This document shows positions 19,404-28,208 of a DNA stretch of 64,000 nt, in pieces (the stretch's first letter is position 1; every line of letters begins with the position of its first letter). A program made the position numbers and the translations under genes. The DNA is taken from the NCBI RefSeq assembly GCF_015082335.1, contig NZ_BLRL01000005.1, positions 1 to 64,000 of the forward strand, read 5' to 3'. The notes beneath the pieces were generated by a model that was given only the letters and a program-made list of their open reading frames with translations, was not told where the DNA came from and searched no databases. The DNA is from Moritella sp. F3. Lineage in GTDB: Bacteria > Pseudomonadota > Gammaproteobacteria > Enterobacterales > Moritellaceae.

Positions 19404-21158
19404 TTATGGATTTAGCTGAGCTTGAATACTTGATTGTTGTGTTTTTGTTACTGCTTGTTTTGAGCCTCTTAACTTGGCTAATTGTGTTAGTAATTGCTCG
19501 CCATTCCAGCTTGATGATTTCGTTGCTTTACCATAATTAAAGCTAAATAATGCTTGGCAAGCTTGCTGGCATTCGACATTGATAGGTAGTGAGGCTAGAT
19601 CTGGATTTTTTATCTCGGGATATTGTTGTTTAAACCAAGCATGTAATAGCAAACTACTTTGCTGTGCGTCATTGCTTTTTAGTGCCGACTTTAATTGTGG
19701 CCAAACATTATCGGGTGTCGTTGTATCAGGCGCCTGTGAATTCGAACTTAGCTTCGCAGCCTGCAGCTGATTATTACGCAACATAAACCAGGTAACACAA
19801 GTTAATAGCCAAAGTCCGGCAAAGATAAAGGTTAACCAACGCCATACCGGTGATCCTGTTGCTGCTGGTGGAGCTTGTATATTTGGCTTGTCGTTATTCA
19901 TTGTTGAGCTTGCTTGAGCATCGATGTCGTTAGCACCGTTGATCATGGCTGCATTATTTTCATTGGCTACGACAGTGACCGTTTTAGCTGGTAGGGTTGC
20001 CCATTCTTGTTGTTGGCTCTTGTTATTAAACCAGGGTACAGATACCTCCGGTAATGTCAGTTCACCCACTTGATTTGGAATAATCGCAAAGCTAAGTACT
20101 TGTTGCGCGAAATAATTCCCTTGTTGTGCGAAGCTGGTTAATTGCGGTTTATCAGGGTAGATTTTAACGGTTTTAGGCCAAGTGATAGCTAAATCAGGCA
20201 GGGCAGATTTAGCTATATTAGCAGCGGTTAAGGTAATAGTCCGAGTTATTGGTTCACCTTGTTGATAGGTATCTTGTAATGGTTGTAGCTCTTCGTTTAA
20301 TTGCACAAAGTCACTGACTAACCATTCGCCTTTATAGGTTGCGGGTTGTGCTTGTATGTTTAAATTTACCGTTTTAGCTTGGATAATAACAGGGGTCGCA
20401 GGACCTGAACGATAACCTCGTTTAGCGGTACTCACTTGACCTTCAAATCGACTCGGCGTGATAACACTTACGCCTGCAGTATTGATGGTAATGGCAAATT
20501 GGCGGGTGATAGTTTGATAACGACGGCCGTTAATTATTTCACTGCCGTTTTCATCCTTACCTATTTGTTTAACTGTGCCATCAGCCACTTCTGGTTCGGT
20601 AATGTTACCGGCTTGCATTTCGGTATTCTGCGCGATGTATAAGGTGGTTGTGTAAATAAACTGCTGTCCGACATAGACGGCTTTATCGGCTACATTGACC
20701 TTCAATTCTATATTTCGATTATTAAGACCACGTTCATCCGCAGTGGAAGGTGAAATGACGTTTATGCTAATTGCTTTGGTTGTCGCATCATCAATGCTAA
20801 ATGCAGGGATAGTATAATTACCAACGTTACGTGCCATTAATACCGTTGTGAATGTTGTTATATGAGATTTCTTACCATTGATATAAGAGGTTTGGCTGCT
20901 TGTCGATGTTCTACCCACGACAAAATCTGCTAGGAGTGCTGAATTATCCCAATCACTGGCGCTGATACTTTCATTGGCACGGATCTCAAGGATGAAGCTG
21001 TTGCCTTGCACGATAGGGTTTTGATTAACAGATGCAATCATTTTTAATGCTGCATTAGCCTGAAAGCTAAACGTGAATAGCAAGCTTGCAATCATGAGCA
21101 TGCTCGCCATGAGTGAGAGTTTAGAATCGTGGCGATGTGTTTGTACTGCCTTTACCAT
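19404..21158 (-). CDS. batD: BatD-family membrane protein
   Basis: Last gene of the moxR-bat operon (aerotolerance-type proteins). A signal peptide covers about residues 15-36 (LMASMLMIASLLFTFSFQANA). It is followed by a large periplasmic part of beta-rich domains, with the family phrases VNQNPIVQGNSFILEI and VNVADKAVYVGQQFIYTTTLY. One transmembrane helix (about residues 440-460, WLTFIFAGLWLLTCVTWFML) comes next, then a cytoplasmic tail. The length of 584 aa is usual. The start overlaps the batB/C stop by 7 bases. Role inferred from family: assembly or protection of envelope complexes with BatA/B and a MoxR ATPase. Confidence 0.9.
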   Translation of the reverse strand: MVKAVQTHRHDSKLSLMASMLMIASLLFTFSFQANAALKMIASVNQNPIVQGNSFILEIRANESISASDWDNSALLADFVVGRTSTSSQTSYINGKKSHITTFTTVLMARNVGNYTIPAFSIDDATTKAISINVISPSTADERGLNNRNIELKVNVADKAVYVGQQFIYTTTLYIAQNTEMQAGNITEPEVADGTVKQIGKDENGSEIINGRRYQTITRQFAITINTAGVSVITPSRFEGQVSTAKRGYRSGPATPVIIQAKTVNLNIQAQPATYKGEWLVSDFVQLNEELQPLQDTYQQGEPITRTITLTAANIAKSALPDLAITWPKTVKIYPDKPQLTSFAQQGNYFAQQVLSFAIIPNQVGELTLPEVSVPWFNNKSQQQEWATLPAKTVTVVANENNAAMINGANDIDAQASSTMNNDKPNIQAPPAATGSPVWRWLTFIFAGLWLLTCVTWFMLRNNQLQAAKLSSNSQAPDTTTPDNVWPQLKSALKSNDAQQSSLLLHAWFKQQYPEIKNPDLASLPINVECQQACQALFSFNYGKATKSSSWNGEQLLTQLAKLRGSKQAVTKTQQSSIQAQLNP

Positions 21159-23104
21159 ATTTGCTCCGAACTGTTTTGCTGATTTGATTCAGCATTACGT
21201 TGCTGACTTTCTATATACATTTTGTTTCTTAATAATAACGACGGATCATCTGGGATATTCCGCAGCCATTTTTGTAAGCGTTGTTGTTGCTCTTGTTCTA
21301 ATGGCGTTTGTTGTGCTGCTGATAACCCTTGATTGCTACCTTCCTCTGTATTTTCATTACTTTCATCGTCCTGACCTGCTAAACCAGTGTTATCTTGATC
21401 ATCTTGCTGGTTCTGACTGTCTTGTTGGTTCTGACTGTCTTGTTGGTTCTGACTGTCTTGTTGGTTCTGACTGTCTTGTTGGTTCTGACTGTCTTGCTGG
21501 CTCTGACTGTCTTGCTGGCTCTGACTGTCTTGCTGGCTCTGACTGTCTTGCTGGCTCTGACTGTCTTGTTGGCTCTGACTGTCTTGTTGGCTCTGACTGT
21601 CTTGTTGGCTCTGACTGTCTTGTTGGTTCTGACTGTCTTGCTGGCTCTGACTGCCTTGCTGGCTCTGACTGTCTTGCTGGCTCTGACTGTCTTGTTGGTT
21701 TTGACTGTCTTGTGGTTTTTTACCGTCTTTACCTTTATCACCCTGTTGTGGCTTTTGCTGCTGTTTCATTTGCTTGGCGAGTTCAAGATTACTTTTAGCA
21801 TCGCTATTTTCAGGATCTAATTTTAACGCTTGCTCATAAGCCTTGGTTGCTTTATCAATATTGCCTAGTTGCATTAAGGCATTCCCTTGATTATATAAAG
21901 CATCACTGCTGTTATCATCCGCCCACAGGTCGATAGCTTGCTGATATTCACCAGCCTTATACAGGGCGCTAGCTTGCCAATTAGGATCCGAAAAGGTGTC
22001 TGCTGATTGTTGGTACTGTTTGTCTTGATACAATATGGCACCGTTTTCGTTATTGTTTTTCCATATAGATGTGTCTGCCGCATAGCTTGGTTCTGGTTGT
22101 AGTAAGAATACTAGAAAAAAACTGAAAAACAGTTGCTTACGAAAGCTAAATGCTGCTAATAAGGCAATCAAAGGCAGTAACCAAATGCCATCATCATTAC
22201 GTTGCTCTGTGGTAAGTGCTGTTTTCTGATTGTTGCCAAAGTTTAAAGGGTGATTGAATAAATCATTGAGCGGCTGGCTACCATGGGTGATCACTTGCAC
22301 TTGTCCTGAATTCGTTTTTGCCGTGTCTTTTAATAGGCGAGCATCAAGTTGCGGTACGACAATGGTGCCTTGATTGTTTTTAAGCAATTGGCCATCACTG
22401 AGTTTAATCGGCGCGCCTTGTTCTGTGCCGAGACCAAGAATTGATAAACTGTAATCTGTGTCTGCTAATAATGCGTTGATACTGTCTGCTTGAGCTGTAT
22501 TTATACCATCGGTGACGAGCAATATTTGTCCTTGCTGATAACCTGCGTTGGTGAGTAACTCAATTGCCTGGCGAATACCCGCGGTTGGTTTCGAGCCTCT
22601 TACTGGCATAATTTCTGGAGACAAGTTTGGCAACAAATTTAGAAGGGTACTTGTGTCTGTGGTGAGTGGTGATATAACAAATGCATCACCAGCGTATGCT
22701 ACTAAACCTATTTCACCTTCTTTGACCGCACTCAGGATATCAGTGCTTTTAAAGCGTAATTGTGCCAAACGATTCGGTTTTAGATCGGTTGCACGCATTG
22801 ATAGCGACATGTCTAATACCATGACTTTAGCTTGTGAGATACTCGCAACAGGGCGCTCGGTATAACTAAAGCTCGGGCCTGATAATGCAATTGTGGTCAG
22901 CACCCAAATACAAACGAGTGGGATAAAGACGTTATTCGATTTTGTTGTTGGTTGATGCTGGGATAATAAGAATGTAGCAATTTCAGGTGACAGTACTGTA
23001 TGCCAGCCTTTCGCTTGATCATTTTTACGAAAATACCAAGCAAGTGCAATGAGTGGTAATAGTGCCAATAACCATAATGGACGTAATAACATAAAATCAG
23101 TCAT
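21152..23104 (-). CDS. batB: BatB/BatC fusion: VWA domain plus TPR and Gln/Ser repeats
   Basis: Membrane-anchored von Willebrand A protein. Two N-terminal helices (residues 7-25 and 58-77) flank a short loop. The VWA domain has the MIDAS metal site DMSLSM (about residue 97) and TDG near residue 197. A further helix follows around residues 305-345. A TPR unit (SDALYNQGNALMQLGNIDKATKAYEQALKLDPENSDAKSNLE, split into helices) covers about 395-440. After it come 17 copies of a six-residue QQDSQS/N repeat (about 463-565) and a conserved BatC-like tail (QEQQQRLQKWLRNIPDDPSLLLRNK). It overlaps both neighbours. BatB and BatC are separate genes in some bacteria; here they are joined. Confidence 0.9.
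   Translation of the reverse strand: MTDFMLLRPLWLLALLPLIALAWYFRKNDQAKGWHTVLSPEIATFLLSQHQPTTKSNNVFIPLVCIWVLTTIALSGPSFSYTERPVASISQAKVMVLDMSLSMRATDLKPNRLAQLRFKSTDILSAVKEGEIGLVAYAGDAFVISPLTTDTSTLLNLLPNLSPEIMPVRGSKPTAGIRQAIELLTNAGYQQGQILLVTDGINTAQADSINALLADTDYSLSILGLGTEQGAPIKLSDGQLLKNNQGTIVVPQLDARLLKDTAKTNSGQVQVITHGSQPLNDLFNHPLNFGNNQKTALTTEQRNDDGIWLLPLIALLAAFSFRKQLFFSFFLVFLLQPEPSYAADTSIWKNNNENGAILYQDKQYQQSADTFSDPNWQASALYKAGEYQQAIDLWADDNSSDALYNQGNALMQLGNIDKATKAYEQALKLDPENSDAKSNLELAKQMKQQQKPQQGDKGKDGKKPQDSQNQQDSQSQQDSQSQQGSQSQQDSQNQQDSQSQQDSQSQQDSQSQQDSQSQQDSQSQQDSQSQQDSQSQQDSQNQQDSQNQQDSQNQQDSQNQQDSQNQQDDQDNTGLAGQDDESNENTEEGSNQGLSAAQQTPLEQEQQQRLQKWLRNIPDDPSLLLRNKMYIESQQRNAESNQQNSSEQIW
21411..21716. 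repeat. Tandem 18-bp repeat, 17 copies, inside batB/C
   Basis: The plus-strand unit TTCTGACTGTCTTGTTGG is repeated head to tail with no spacers. Variation is mainly at the GTT/GCT and TT/CT positions; one unit (near 21652) has GCC for GTC, giving Gly for Asp. On the coding minus strand each unit gives QQDSQS or QQDSQN. Because 18 is a multiple of three, copy-number changes keep the frame. Confidence 0.97.
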
Positions 23105-24107
23105 GGCGTTTTCCTGATGTAAATAGTTGAGCTTGACCTAAAGAAAGCCCTTGACGTAAATAGCAGGCGAAAATTGACAACAACAGTGCAATTGCTAAAG
23201 GCCAATGGAATAGATCGGTTTGTGGCCTAAATTGTTGCTGTGCTTGTTCAACAGGCTCTAGTTTATCGAGTTCAGCATAAATCGCCGCTAAGCTCTCTGC
23301 ATCTCGAGCTCGGAAGTATTGGCCGCCAGTCTGCTGTGCGATGGTCTTTAATGTTGTTTCATCTAAATCTCGGGATGGGTCTACTTTCTGATTACCGAAT
23401 ATAGTACGTTTGTAATAAGCATCCGCGCCGACACCGATCGTGTAGATTTTAACACCTTGCTCTTGAGCAAATTTAGCGGCTTCAAGTGGTTTCACTTCAC
23501 CTGCGTTATTTTGGCCATCAGTGAGTAGTATCAATACCTTTTGAGGGTTGTCAGCCTGGTCAAAGCGTTTTAGCGCTAAACCTATGCCTTCACCAATCGC
23601 GGTTTGTTCACCAACTAAGCCGAGAACAGCTTGTTGCATATAACCACTCACTGTTTTTAAGTCAAACGTCAGTGGAGCTTGTAAATAAGCATTATCAGCG
23701 AAGAAGATAAGCCCGACACGATCGCCTTTACGTTGTTGGATAAAATCAGCAACGACGGCTTTTACCAGTGATAAACGATCTACCATGCGGTTATTAATTT
23801 GCATATCTTCAACTTGCATTGAACCTGATAGATCCACTGCTAGCATCATTTCACGGCCTTGTTGAGGAATAGATTGTGGTTCGCCTATCCACATAGGGCG
23901 TGCCGCTGCGATCACCAAGCATAACCACATTAAGCTTAATGGCCAGATGGTATGAGACTTTTGACTTACAGTGCTTGTCGCTGTCTCAATGTAAGGTAGG
24001 TTTGGTAATACTAATGGTGTCTGCGCTTGACCTGCGGGGCTAAAAAAGCGAATCAGGGCGGGTAAAGGTAATAGGATTAACAACCAAGGCCAATTAAATT
24101 CAAACAT
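23097..24107 (-). CDS. batA: BatA-type VWA-domain membrane protein
   Basis: VWA-domain protein of the inner membrane. Helices lie at residues 5-22, 58-74 and near the C-terminus (about 308-325). The complete MIDAS motif DLSGSM is in MMLAVDLSGSMQVEDMQI (about residues 90-110), with the second motif around APLTFD and the third in LLTDGQNNAGEV. The MIDAS site is intact, so it should bind Mg2+ and a protein partner. The length of 336 aa is standard for BatA. It overlaps the DUF4381 gene upstream by 8 bases and batB downstream by 8 bases, so all are translationally coupled. Confidence 0.93.
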   Translation of the reverse strand: MFEFNWPWLLILLPLPALIRFFSPAGQAQTPLVLPNLPYIETATSTVSQKSHTIWPLSLMWLCLVIAAARPMWIGEPQSIPQQGREMMLAVDLSGSMQVEDMQINNRMVDRLSLVKAVVADFIQQRKGDRVGLIFFADNAYLQAPLTFDLKTVSGYMQQAVLGLVGEQTAIGEGIGLALKRFDQADNPQKVLILLTDGQNNAGEVKPLEAAKFAQEQGVKIYTIGVGADAYYKRTIFGNQKVDPSRDLDETTLKTIAQQTGGQYFRARDAESLAAIYAELDKLEPVEQAQQQFRPQTDLFHWPLAIALLLSIFACYLRQGLSLGQAQLFTSGKRHD

Positions 24108-24621
24108 GGGTGTTCTCCGATCTGTTTTTAATGCTGCTCTTCATTTTGTAATCTACAGGCATAAGCGAGGTTTTCTTGATCCAGTCTTGGCATGTTTTAA
24201 AGTGTATTAATTCAGCTAGCATGTTTGGCTTGGCACTGTATAAGTCTAGCGTCCATGCCGCGGCGTTAGTTGAGAATGCATTGAAAGCATGTTTATTGGT
24301 ACTGGCTTGTTGATCGAGGAATTTCAGCCATGCGTCGCCGTGTAGTGATGCCGCAGTTTCACGGGGAAAACTCGACAGTACAATGCGTTTAAGAAGATGG
24401 TGTAGCTCATTTACTTCACAACCTTGCTGCTGTAATAGGGCTAATTCAGCTAATGCTAAGCGGGTTAATTTGGTTTTTTTAATGTACTGCAATACAGCAT
24501 AAATACCTAAACCGATGATTAATACAATCACGATAATAACCAACCACCAATACAGTGATAGCGGCCAAGCAGATACTGGCGCGGGTAAATGAATATCTTT
24601 TAATTGTGCTAACGGATCCAT
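24100..24621 (-). CDS. DUF4381 membrane protein of the bat operon
   Basis: Small inner-membrane protein of the DUF4381 family, found between DUF58 and batA in gammaproteobacterial bat operons. It opens with MDPLAQLKDIHLPAPVSAWPLS, the family start, followed by one strong transmembrane helix (about residues 24-50). The soluble C-terminal domain of about 120 residues contains ETAASLHGDAWLKFLD. No catalytic motif is visible. It sits 5 bases after the DUF58 stop and overlaps batA. It likely helps assemble or anchor the VWA proteins; that role is inference. Confidence 0.85.
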   Translation of the reverse strand: MDPLAQLKDIHLPAPVSAWPLSLYWWLVIIVIVLIIGLGIYAVLQYIKKTKLTRLALAELALLQQQGCEVNELHHLLKRIVLSSFPRETAASLHGDAWLKFLDQQASTNKHAFNAFSTNAAAWTLDLYSAKPNMLAELIHFKTCQDWIKKTSLMPVDYKMKSSIKNRSENTHV

Positions 24622-24626
24622 GCGCT

Positions 24627-25553
24627 TTATTTACCCTTACTTTTGATCTGGCTAAGTAATGACTCACCGCTACTGATTTTATGATGGCGAATACCATACC
24701 GGTTCATTACTTGTCTTAATGCCTGTTGTTTAATATCGGCATGTTGCTGATATTTCTGACGGCTGTTCGCATCACCTGGACTAACAAAACCGTGCTGCTG
24801 ACCGTCTGATACCGCAAGACGTACATTCGCGCTAATCTCAGGCAGAGACAGTTCTAAAGGATCAAATATTTGCCAGGCTTCAATTTCATTATGACGTTTT
24901 AGTAATGCCAATTGCTTTTGCGCCTTGTCATCGAGATTAAGGAAATCACTGATGATCATGATGTGACTACCGGTTTTACACAGTATACGTAAGCGGGTGA
25001 GGGCCCCAGCCAGCGATTCTGGCGTTGCAACGTTGTTGTCACTGGCTAATTTTTTATGGCTAAGTTGTGCGTTATGTAGGGCTACGGTTTCATTAAGTAA
25101 CTGCATAATACCGCGCTGTTGGCGTTGGGGTTTTAATTCTTTATGGCCGAACTCACCAATGATAATACCGCCAACACGATCACTTTTGTGCTTTGTTGCC
25201 CAAGCCAGTAATGCGGTTAGGTGGCAAGCCTGTACCGATTTTAATCGATACTGACTACCAAAATACATGCTCGATGAAAGGTCAAGTAGCACATAAACTG
25301 GGCGTTCTTTTTCTTCACTAAACAGCTTACTGTAGGTTTTACCTGTACGAGCGGTGATACGCCAATCAATACTGCGGATGTCATCGCCAGGTTGGTACTG
25401 ACGACACTCATTGAACTCCATACCGCGGCCTTTGATGGGTGACAAATGACCGCCTGCAAGTTGTGCTCTTGCCAACGTCTTGCTTGCCAACACGCTGTTA
25501 GCTTGGTAGCTGTATTGTTGTAGTTCTTTTATAGTCACTTCGATTGCAGACAT
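24627..25553 (-). CDS. DUF58 protein (MoxR partner)
   Basis: Soluble DUF58 protein with a degenerate VWA fold, encoded directly after moxR. The family hallmark GRGMEFNECRQYQPGDD followed by IRSIDWRITARTGKTYSKLF is at residues 42-80. The MIDAS-like DLSSSM (about 92-97) follows VYVLL. No membrane helix is seen. Start ATG, 13 bases from the moxR stop. MoxR ATPases are thought to remodel or load metal into VWA partners; this is the expected client or adaptor. Confidence 0.92.
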   Translation of the reverse strand: MSAIEVTIKELQQYSYQANSVLASKTLARAQLAGGHLSPIKGRGMEFNECRQYQPGDDIRSIDWRITARTGKTYSKLFSEEKERPVYVLLDLSSSMYFGSQYRLKSVQACHLTALLAWATKHKSDRVGGIIIGEFGHKELKPQRQQRGIMQLLNETVALHNAQLSHKKLASDNNVATPESLAGALTRLRILCKTGSHIMIISDFLNLDDKAQKQLALLKRHNEIEAWQIFDPLELSLPEISANVRLAVSDGQQHGFVSPGDANSRQKYQQHADIKQQALRQVMNRYGIRHHKISSGESLLSQIKSKGK

Positions 25554-25566
25554 AGGCTAACTCTGT

Positions 25567-26523
25567 TTACGAAAATGCAATTAATGACAAAATGCGGTCA
25601 ATAACTTGGTTGGCGGTAATACCGTCAGCTTCAGCTTCAAAGCTTAGTAATAAGCGATGGCGCAAGATCGGATATAGACAAGTCTGGATATCTTCAGGTA
25701 AGACATGGTCACGGCCGTGTAGCCAAGCGCGAGCGCGTACACAACGAGCTAGGGAAATAGTTGCGCGTGGACTTGCACCAAACGTGATCCAACTGGCTAG
25801 CTGTGCATCCAACGTATCCGGATTACGGGTTGCCATAATCAAATCGACAAGATAATGCTCAAGCGCAGGGGCAAGGTGGATGTTAAGGACTTCTGTTCGC
25901 GCTTGCATGATCGCTTGCTGACTTATTTTTGTCATTGGTGCACTGGCACTTTGTTGTGCTTCTTGTGTTGTTAAACGCAAAATTTGTAATTCAGTGTCTT
26001 TATCTGGGTAGTCAATTTCCAAATGTAGCATGAAGCGATCTAGCTGGGCTTCGGGTAATGGATAGGTACCTTCTTGCTCAATCGGGTTCTGCGTCGCCAT
26101 TACCATAAATAGCTTTGGTAATAACATGGTTTTGTTGCCAACGGTTATCTGCTGTTCGGCCATAGCTTCTAATAGCGCAGACTGTACCTTAGCAGGTGCA
26201 CGATTAATCTCGTCCGCCAGTACGATGTTGTGAAACAGAGGGCCAGGTTGAAAATCAAAGGTACCAGTTTCGGCGCGATAGATATCTGTACCGGTTAAAT
26301 CGGCTGGCAGTAAATCAGGTGTGAACTGAATGCGGTGGAAGTTAGCTTCCAAGCTCTCGGCAAGTGCTTTAACAGCTCGGGTTTTGGCTAACCCCGGTGG
26401 ACCTTCTACTAAGATGTGACCATCTGCGAGTAGCGCGATTAATAAATTGTCGACAAGTTTTTCTTGCCCAAGAATTTGGCTATTAAGGTAGCCTCTTAAT
26501 TGATTAAAGTTTGATTTTGGCAT
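25567..26523 (-). CDS. MoxR-family AAA+ ATPase
   Basis: AAA+ chaperone-like ATPase that leads the bat operon. Walker A is GPPGLAKTRAVKALA (about residues 41-55), Walker B is IVLADEINRAP (about 101-111), sensor 1 is FMVMATQNPIEQEGTYPLPEAQLDRF, and the sensor 2 region lies near GASPRATISLARCVRARAWL. At 318 aa it has typical MoxR size. It acts in the cytoplasm with DUF58 and the VWA proteins BatA/BatB. The operon runs moxR to batD over 7 kb without a gap over 15 bases, which implies one transcript from a promoter upstream of 26523. Confidence 0.95.
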   Translation of the reverse strand: MPKSNFNQLRGYLNSQILGQEKLVDNLLIALLADGHILVEGPPGLAKTRAVKALAESLEANFHRIQFTPDLLPADLTGTDIYRAETGTFDFQPGPLFHNIVLADEINRAPAKVQSALLEAMAEQQITVGNKTMLLPKLFMVMATQNPIEQEGTYPLPEAQLDRFMLHLEIDYPDKDTELQILRLTTQEAQQSASAPMTKISQQAIMQARTEVLNIHLAPALEHYLVDLIMATRNPDTLDAQLASWITFGASPRATISLARCVRARAWLHGRDHVLPEDIQTCLYPILRHRLLLSFEAEADGITANQVIDRILSLIAFS

Positions 26524-26815
26524 AATTATCTATCGCATAAAGTTAATATAAACACTAGTTTACCGACAATTGATTGACTGTAAAAGTTCAAACTTATTTT
26601 ATAGAGTGCTTTTACAAATGTTTATAAATAGCGTTTATAAAATGTTTTACAGAACTTTACTGGCAATGACTATTTTAGCGTGTAAATGGTGGGTAATATA
26701 TCTACAGATAAAACCTGTTTAGGTTGTTATGACTACTATTTAAGATTATTTTTTCATACAATATTTTTTTTAGGTCACACTTCTAAGATGAAAGACTCAA
26801 ATTTCAAACTAATGT
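26524..26815. other. Divergent promoter region between moxR and fadI
   Basis: About 290 AT-rich bases. It must contain the moxR promoter on the minus strand; the fadI promoter lies at its right edge. TTTATAAA occurs twice (26619-26641). No other site is clear. Confidence 0.4.
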
Positions 26816-26843
26816 TTGAATATTGTGACCAAAAGGTTAATAT
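26816..26843 (+). promoter_or_regulatory. Candidate sigma-70 promoter of fadIJ
   Basis: TTGAAT, 16 bases, then TAATAT. Transcription would start near 26850, just before the FadR-like palindrome. Confidence 0.5.
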
Positions 26844-26855
26844 TGACTTAATTTT

Positions 26856-26872
26856 ATGAGGTCTGACCTCTC
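26856..26872. promoter_or_regulatory. FadR-like operator before fadI
   Basis: ATGAGGTCTGACCTCTC holds the perfect palindrome GAGGTC-T-GACCTC. It lies between the predicted transcription start and the fadI start codon, where a bound repressor would block the promoter. The core matches the site before fadL. Confidence 0.75.
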
Positions 26873-26897
26873 TTACTTAACGGAATGAGGATAAGTG

Positions 26898-28208
26898 ATG
26901 GCTAAACCACAAAGCCTAACCACCCGCAACGGCGATCGTATCGCGGTGGTCACTGGATTACGTACCCCGTTTGCTAAACAAGCAACAGCGTTTCATGGGG
27001 TTCCAGCATTAGATTTAGGCAAAATGGTTGTTAATGAGATGCTTACTCGTAACGACATTGATCCTAAAATTGTTCAGCAAGTTGTATTTGGACAAGTTGT
27101 TCAAATGCCGGAAGCGCCAAACATTGCGCGTGAAATCGTATTAGGCACTGGTATGGACATCGGTACCGATGCATACAGTGTATCGCGTGCATGTGCGACA
27201 AGTTTCCAAGCTATTTCAAACGTGACAGAGTCTATTATGGCTGGTTCGATTGACTGTGGTGTTGCTGGTGGTGCTGATTCATCTTCAGTTGTGCCAATTG
27301 GCGTATCTAAAAAACTAGCTCATCAGTTAATTAACTTGAGCAAAGCTAAGACTACAAGCGATAAATTAAAGATTGCCCGTCAGTTAAGCTTAAAAGATTT
27401 ATTACCTGTCGCACCGGCTGTTTCAGAATACAGTACCGGTATCACGATGGGACAGACTGCAGAACAAATGGCTAAGTCTTATAGTATTACGCGTCAAGCG
27501 CAAGATGAATTTGCTCACCGTTCTCACTCTCTTGCAGCTAAAGCATGGGAAGAAGGTAAGTTAAAAGATGAAGTAATGACGGCTTATCCAGAGCCAATGA
27601 AGTCATTTATTGCTGAAGATAACAACATTCGTAAAAACTCGGCTGTTGAAGGTTACGCTAAATTGCGTCCTGCATTTGATCGTAAACACGGTACTGTTAC
27701 TGCTGCAACAAGTACGCCACTAACAGATGGCGCTGCGGCGGTATTATTAATGAGTGAAGGTCGAGCGAAAGAACTGGGTCTAGAAGTACTTGGTTATATT
27801 CGTAGCTATGCTTATGCTGCTGTACCTGCTGATGTTGATGGTCTAATCGGCCCGTCATATGCGATCCCTGAAGCGTTAGATCGTGCAGGTATTAAATTCG
27901 ATGATTTAGCATTGTTTGATATGCATGAAGCATTTGCGGCGCAGACATTAGCAAACCTAAAATGTCTAGAGTCTGATACGTTTGCCCAAGAAAAATTAGG
28001 CCGTGCAGAACGCGTTGCGACTATTGACGAAAGCAAGTTTAATGTACTCGGTGGTTCACTTGCATATGGTCACCCATTTGCAGCGACTGGTGCACGTATG
28101 ATCACGCAAACATTACATGAATTAAAACGTCGTGGTGGTGGTCTAGGATTAACAGCTGCGTGTGCTGCTGGTGGTCTTGGTGTAGCAATGATTGTGGAGA
28201 GTGCGTAA
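26898..28208 (+). CDS. fadI: 3-ketoacyl-CoA thiolase FadI
   Basis: Thiolase that splits 3-ketoacyl-CoA with CoA to acetyl-CoA plus a shortened acyl-CoA; the beta-subunit of the FadIJ beta-oxidation complex. The nucleophilic C99 is in [22 protein letters not shown] carries the catalytic histidine, and the second cysteine is in [15 protein letters not shown] near the C-terminus. At 436 aa it matches FadI, not the 387-aa FadA. Start ATG 26898 follows AATGAGG; a GTG one codon earlier (26895) is less likely. It ends TAATG, overlapping fadJ by one base. Confidence 0.97.
   Translation: MAKPQSLTTRNGDRIAVVTGLRTPFAKQATAFHGVPALDLGKMVVNEMLTRNDIDPKIVQQVVFGQVVQMPEAPNIAREIVLGTGMDIGTDAYSVSRACATSFQAISNVTESIMAGSIDCGVAGGADSSSVVPIGVSKKLAHQLINLSKAKTTSDKLKIARQLSLKDLLPVAPAVSEYSTGITMGQTAEQMAKSYSITRQAQDEFAHRSHSLAAKAWEEGKLKDEVMTAYPEPMKSFIAEDNNIRKNSAVEGYAKLRPAFDRKHGTVTAATSTPLTDGAAAVLLMSEGRAKELGLEVLGYIRSYAYAAVPADVDGLIGPSYAIPEALDRAGIKFDDLALFDMHEAFAAQTLANLKCLESDTFAQEKLGRAERVATIDESKFNVLGGSLAYGHPFAATGARMITQTLHELKRRGGGLGLTAACAAGGLGVAMIVESA

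Noticed and set aside
21411..21716. CRISPR array
   Set aside because: Units are adjacent with no unique spacers, and they lie inside a coding gene.
21379..21820. Long open frames on other strands and frames across the 18-bp repeat
   Set aside because: They exist only because an 18-bp repeat without stops stays open in several frames; the BatB/C frame has the domains.
26895..26897. GTG start for fadI
   Set aside because: ATG at 26898 has better spacing from AATGAGG and fits the family N-terminus.
28160..28207. Longer FadJ N-terminus
   Set aside because: It would overlap fadI and encode a Cys/Trp-rich tail unlike FadJ; ATG 28208 with TAATG coupling is better.
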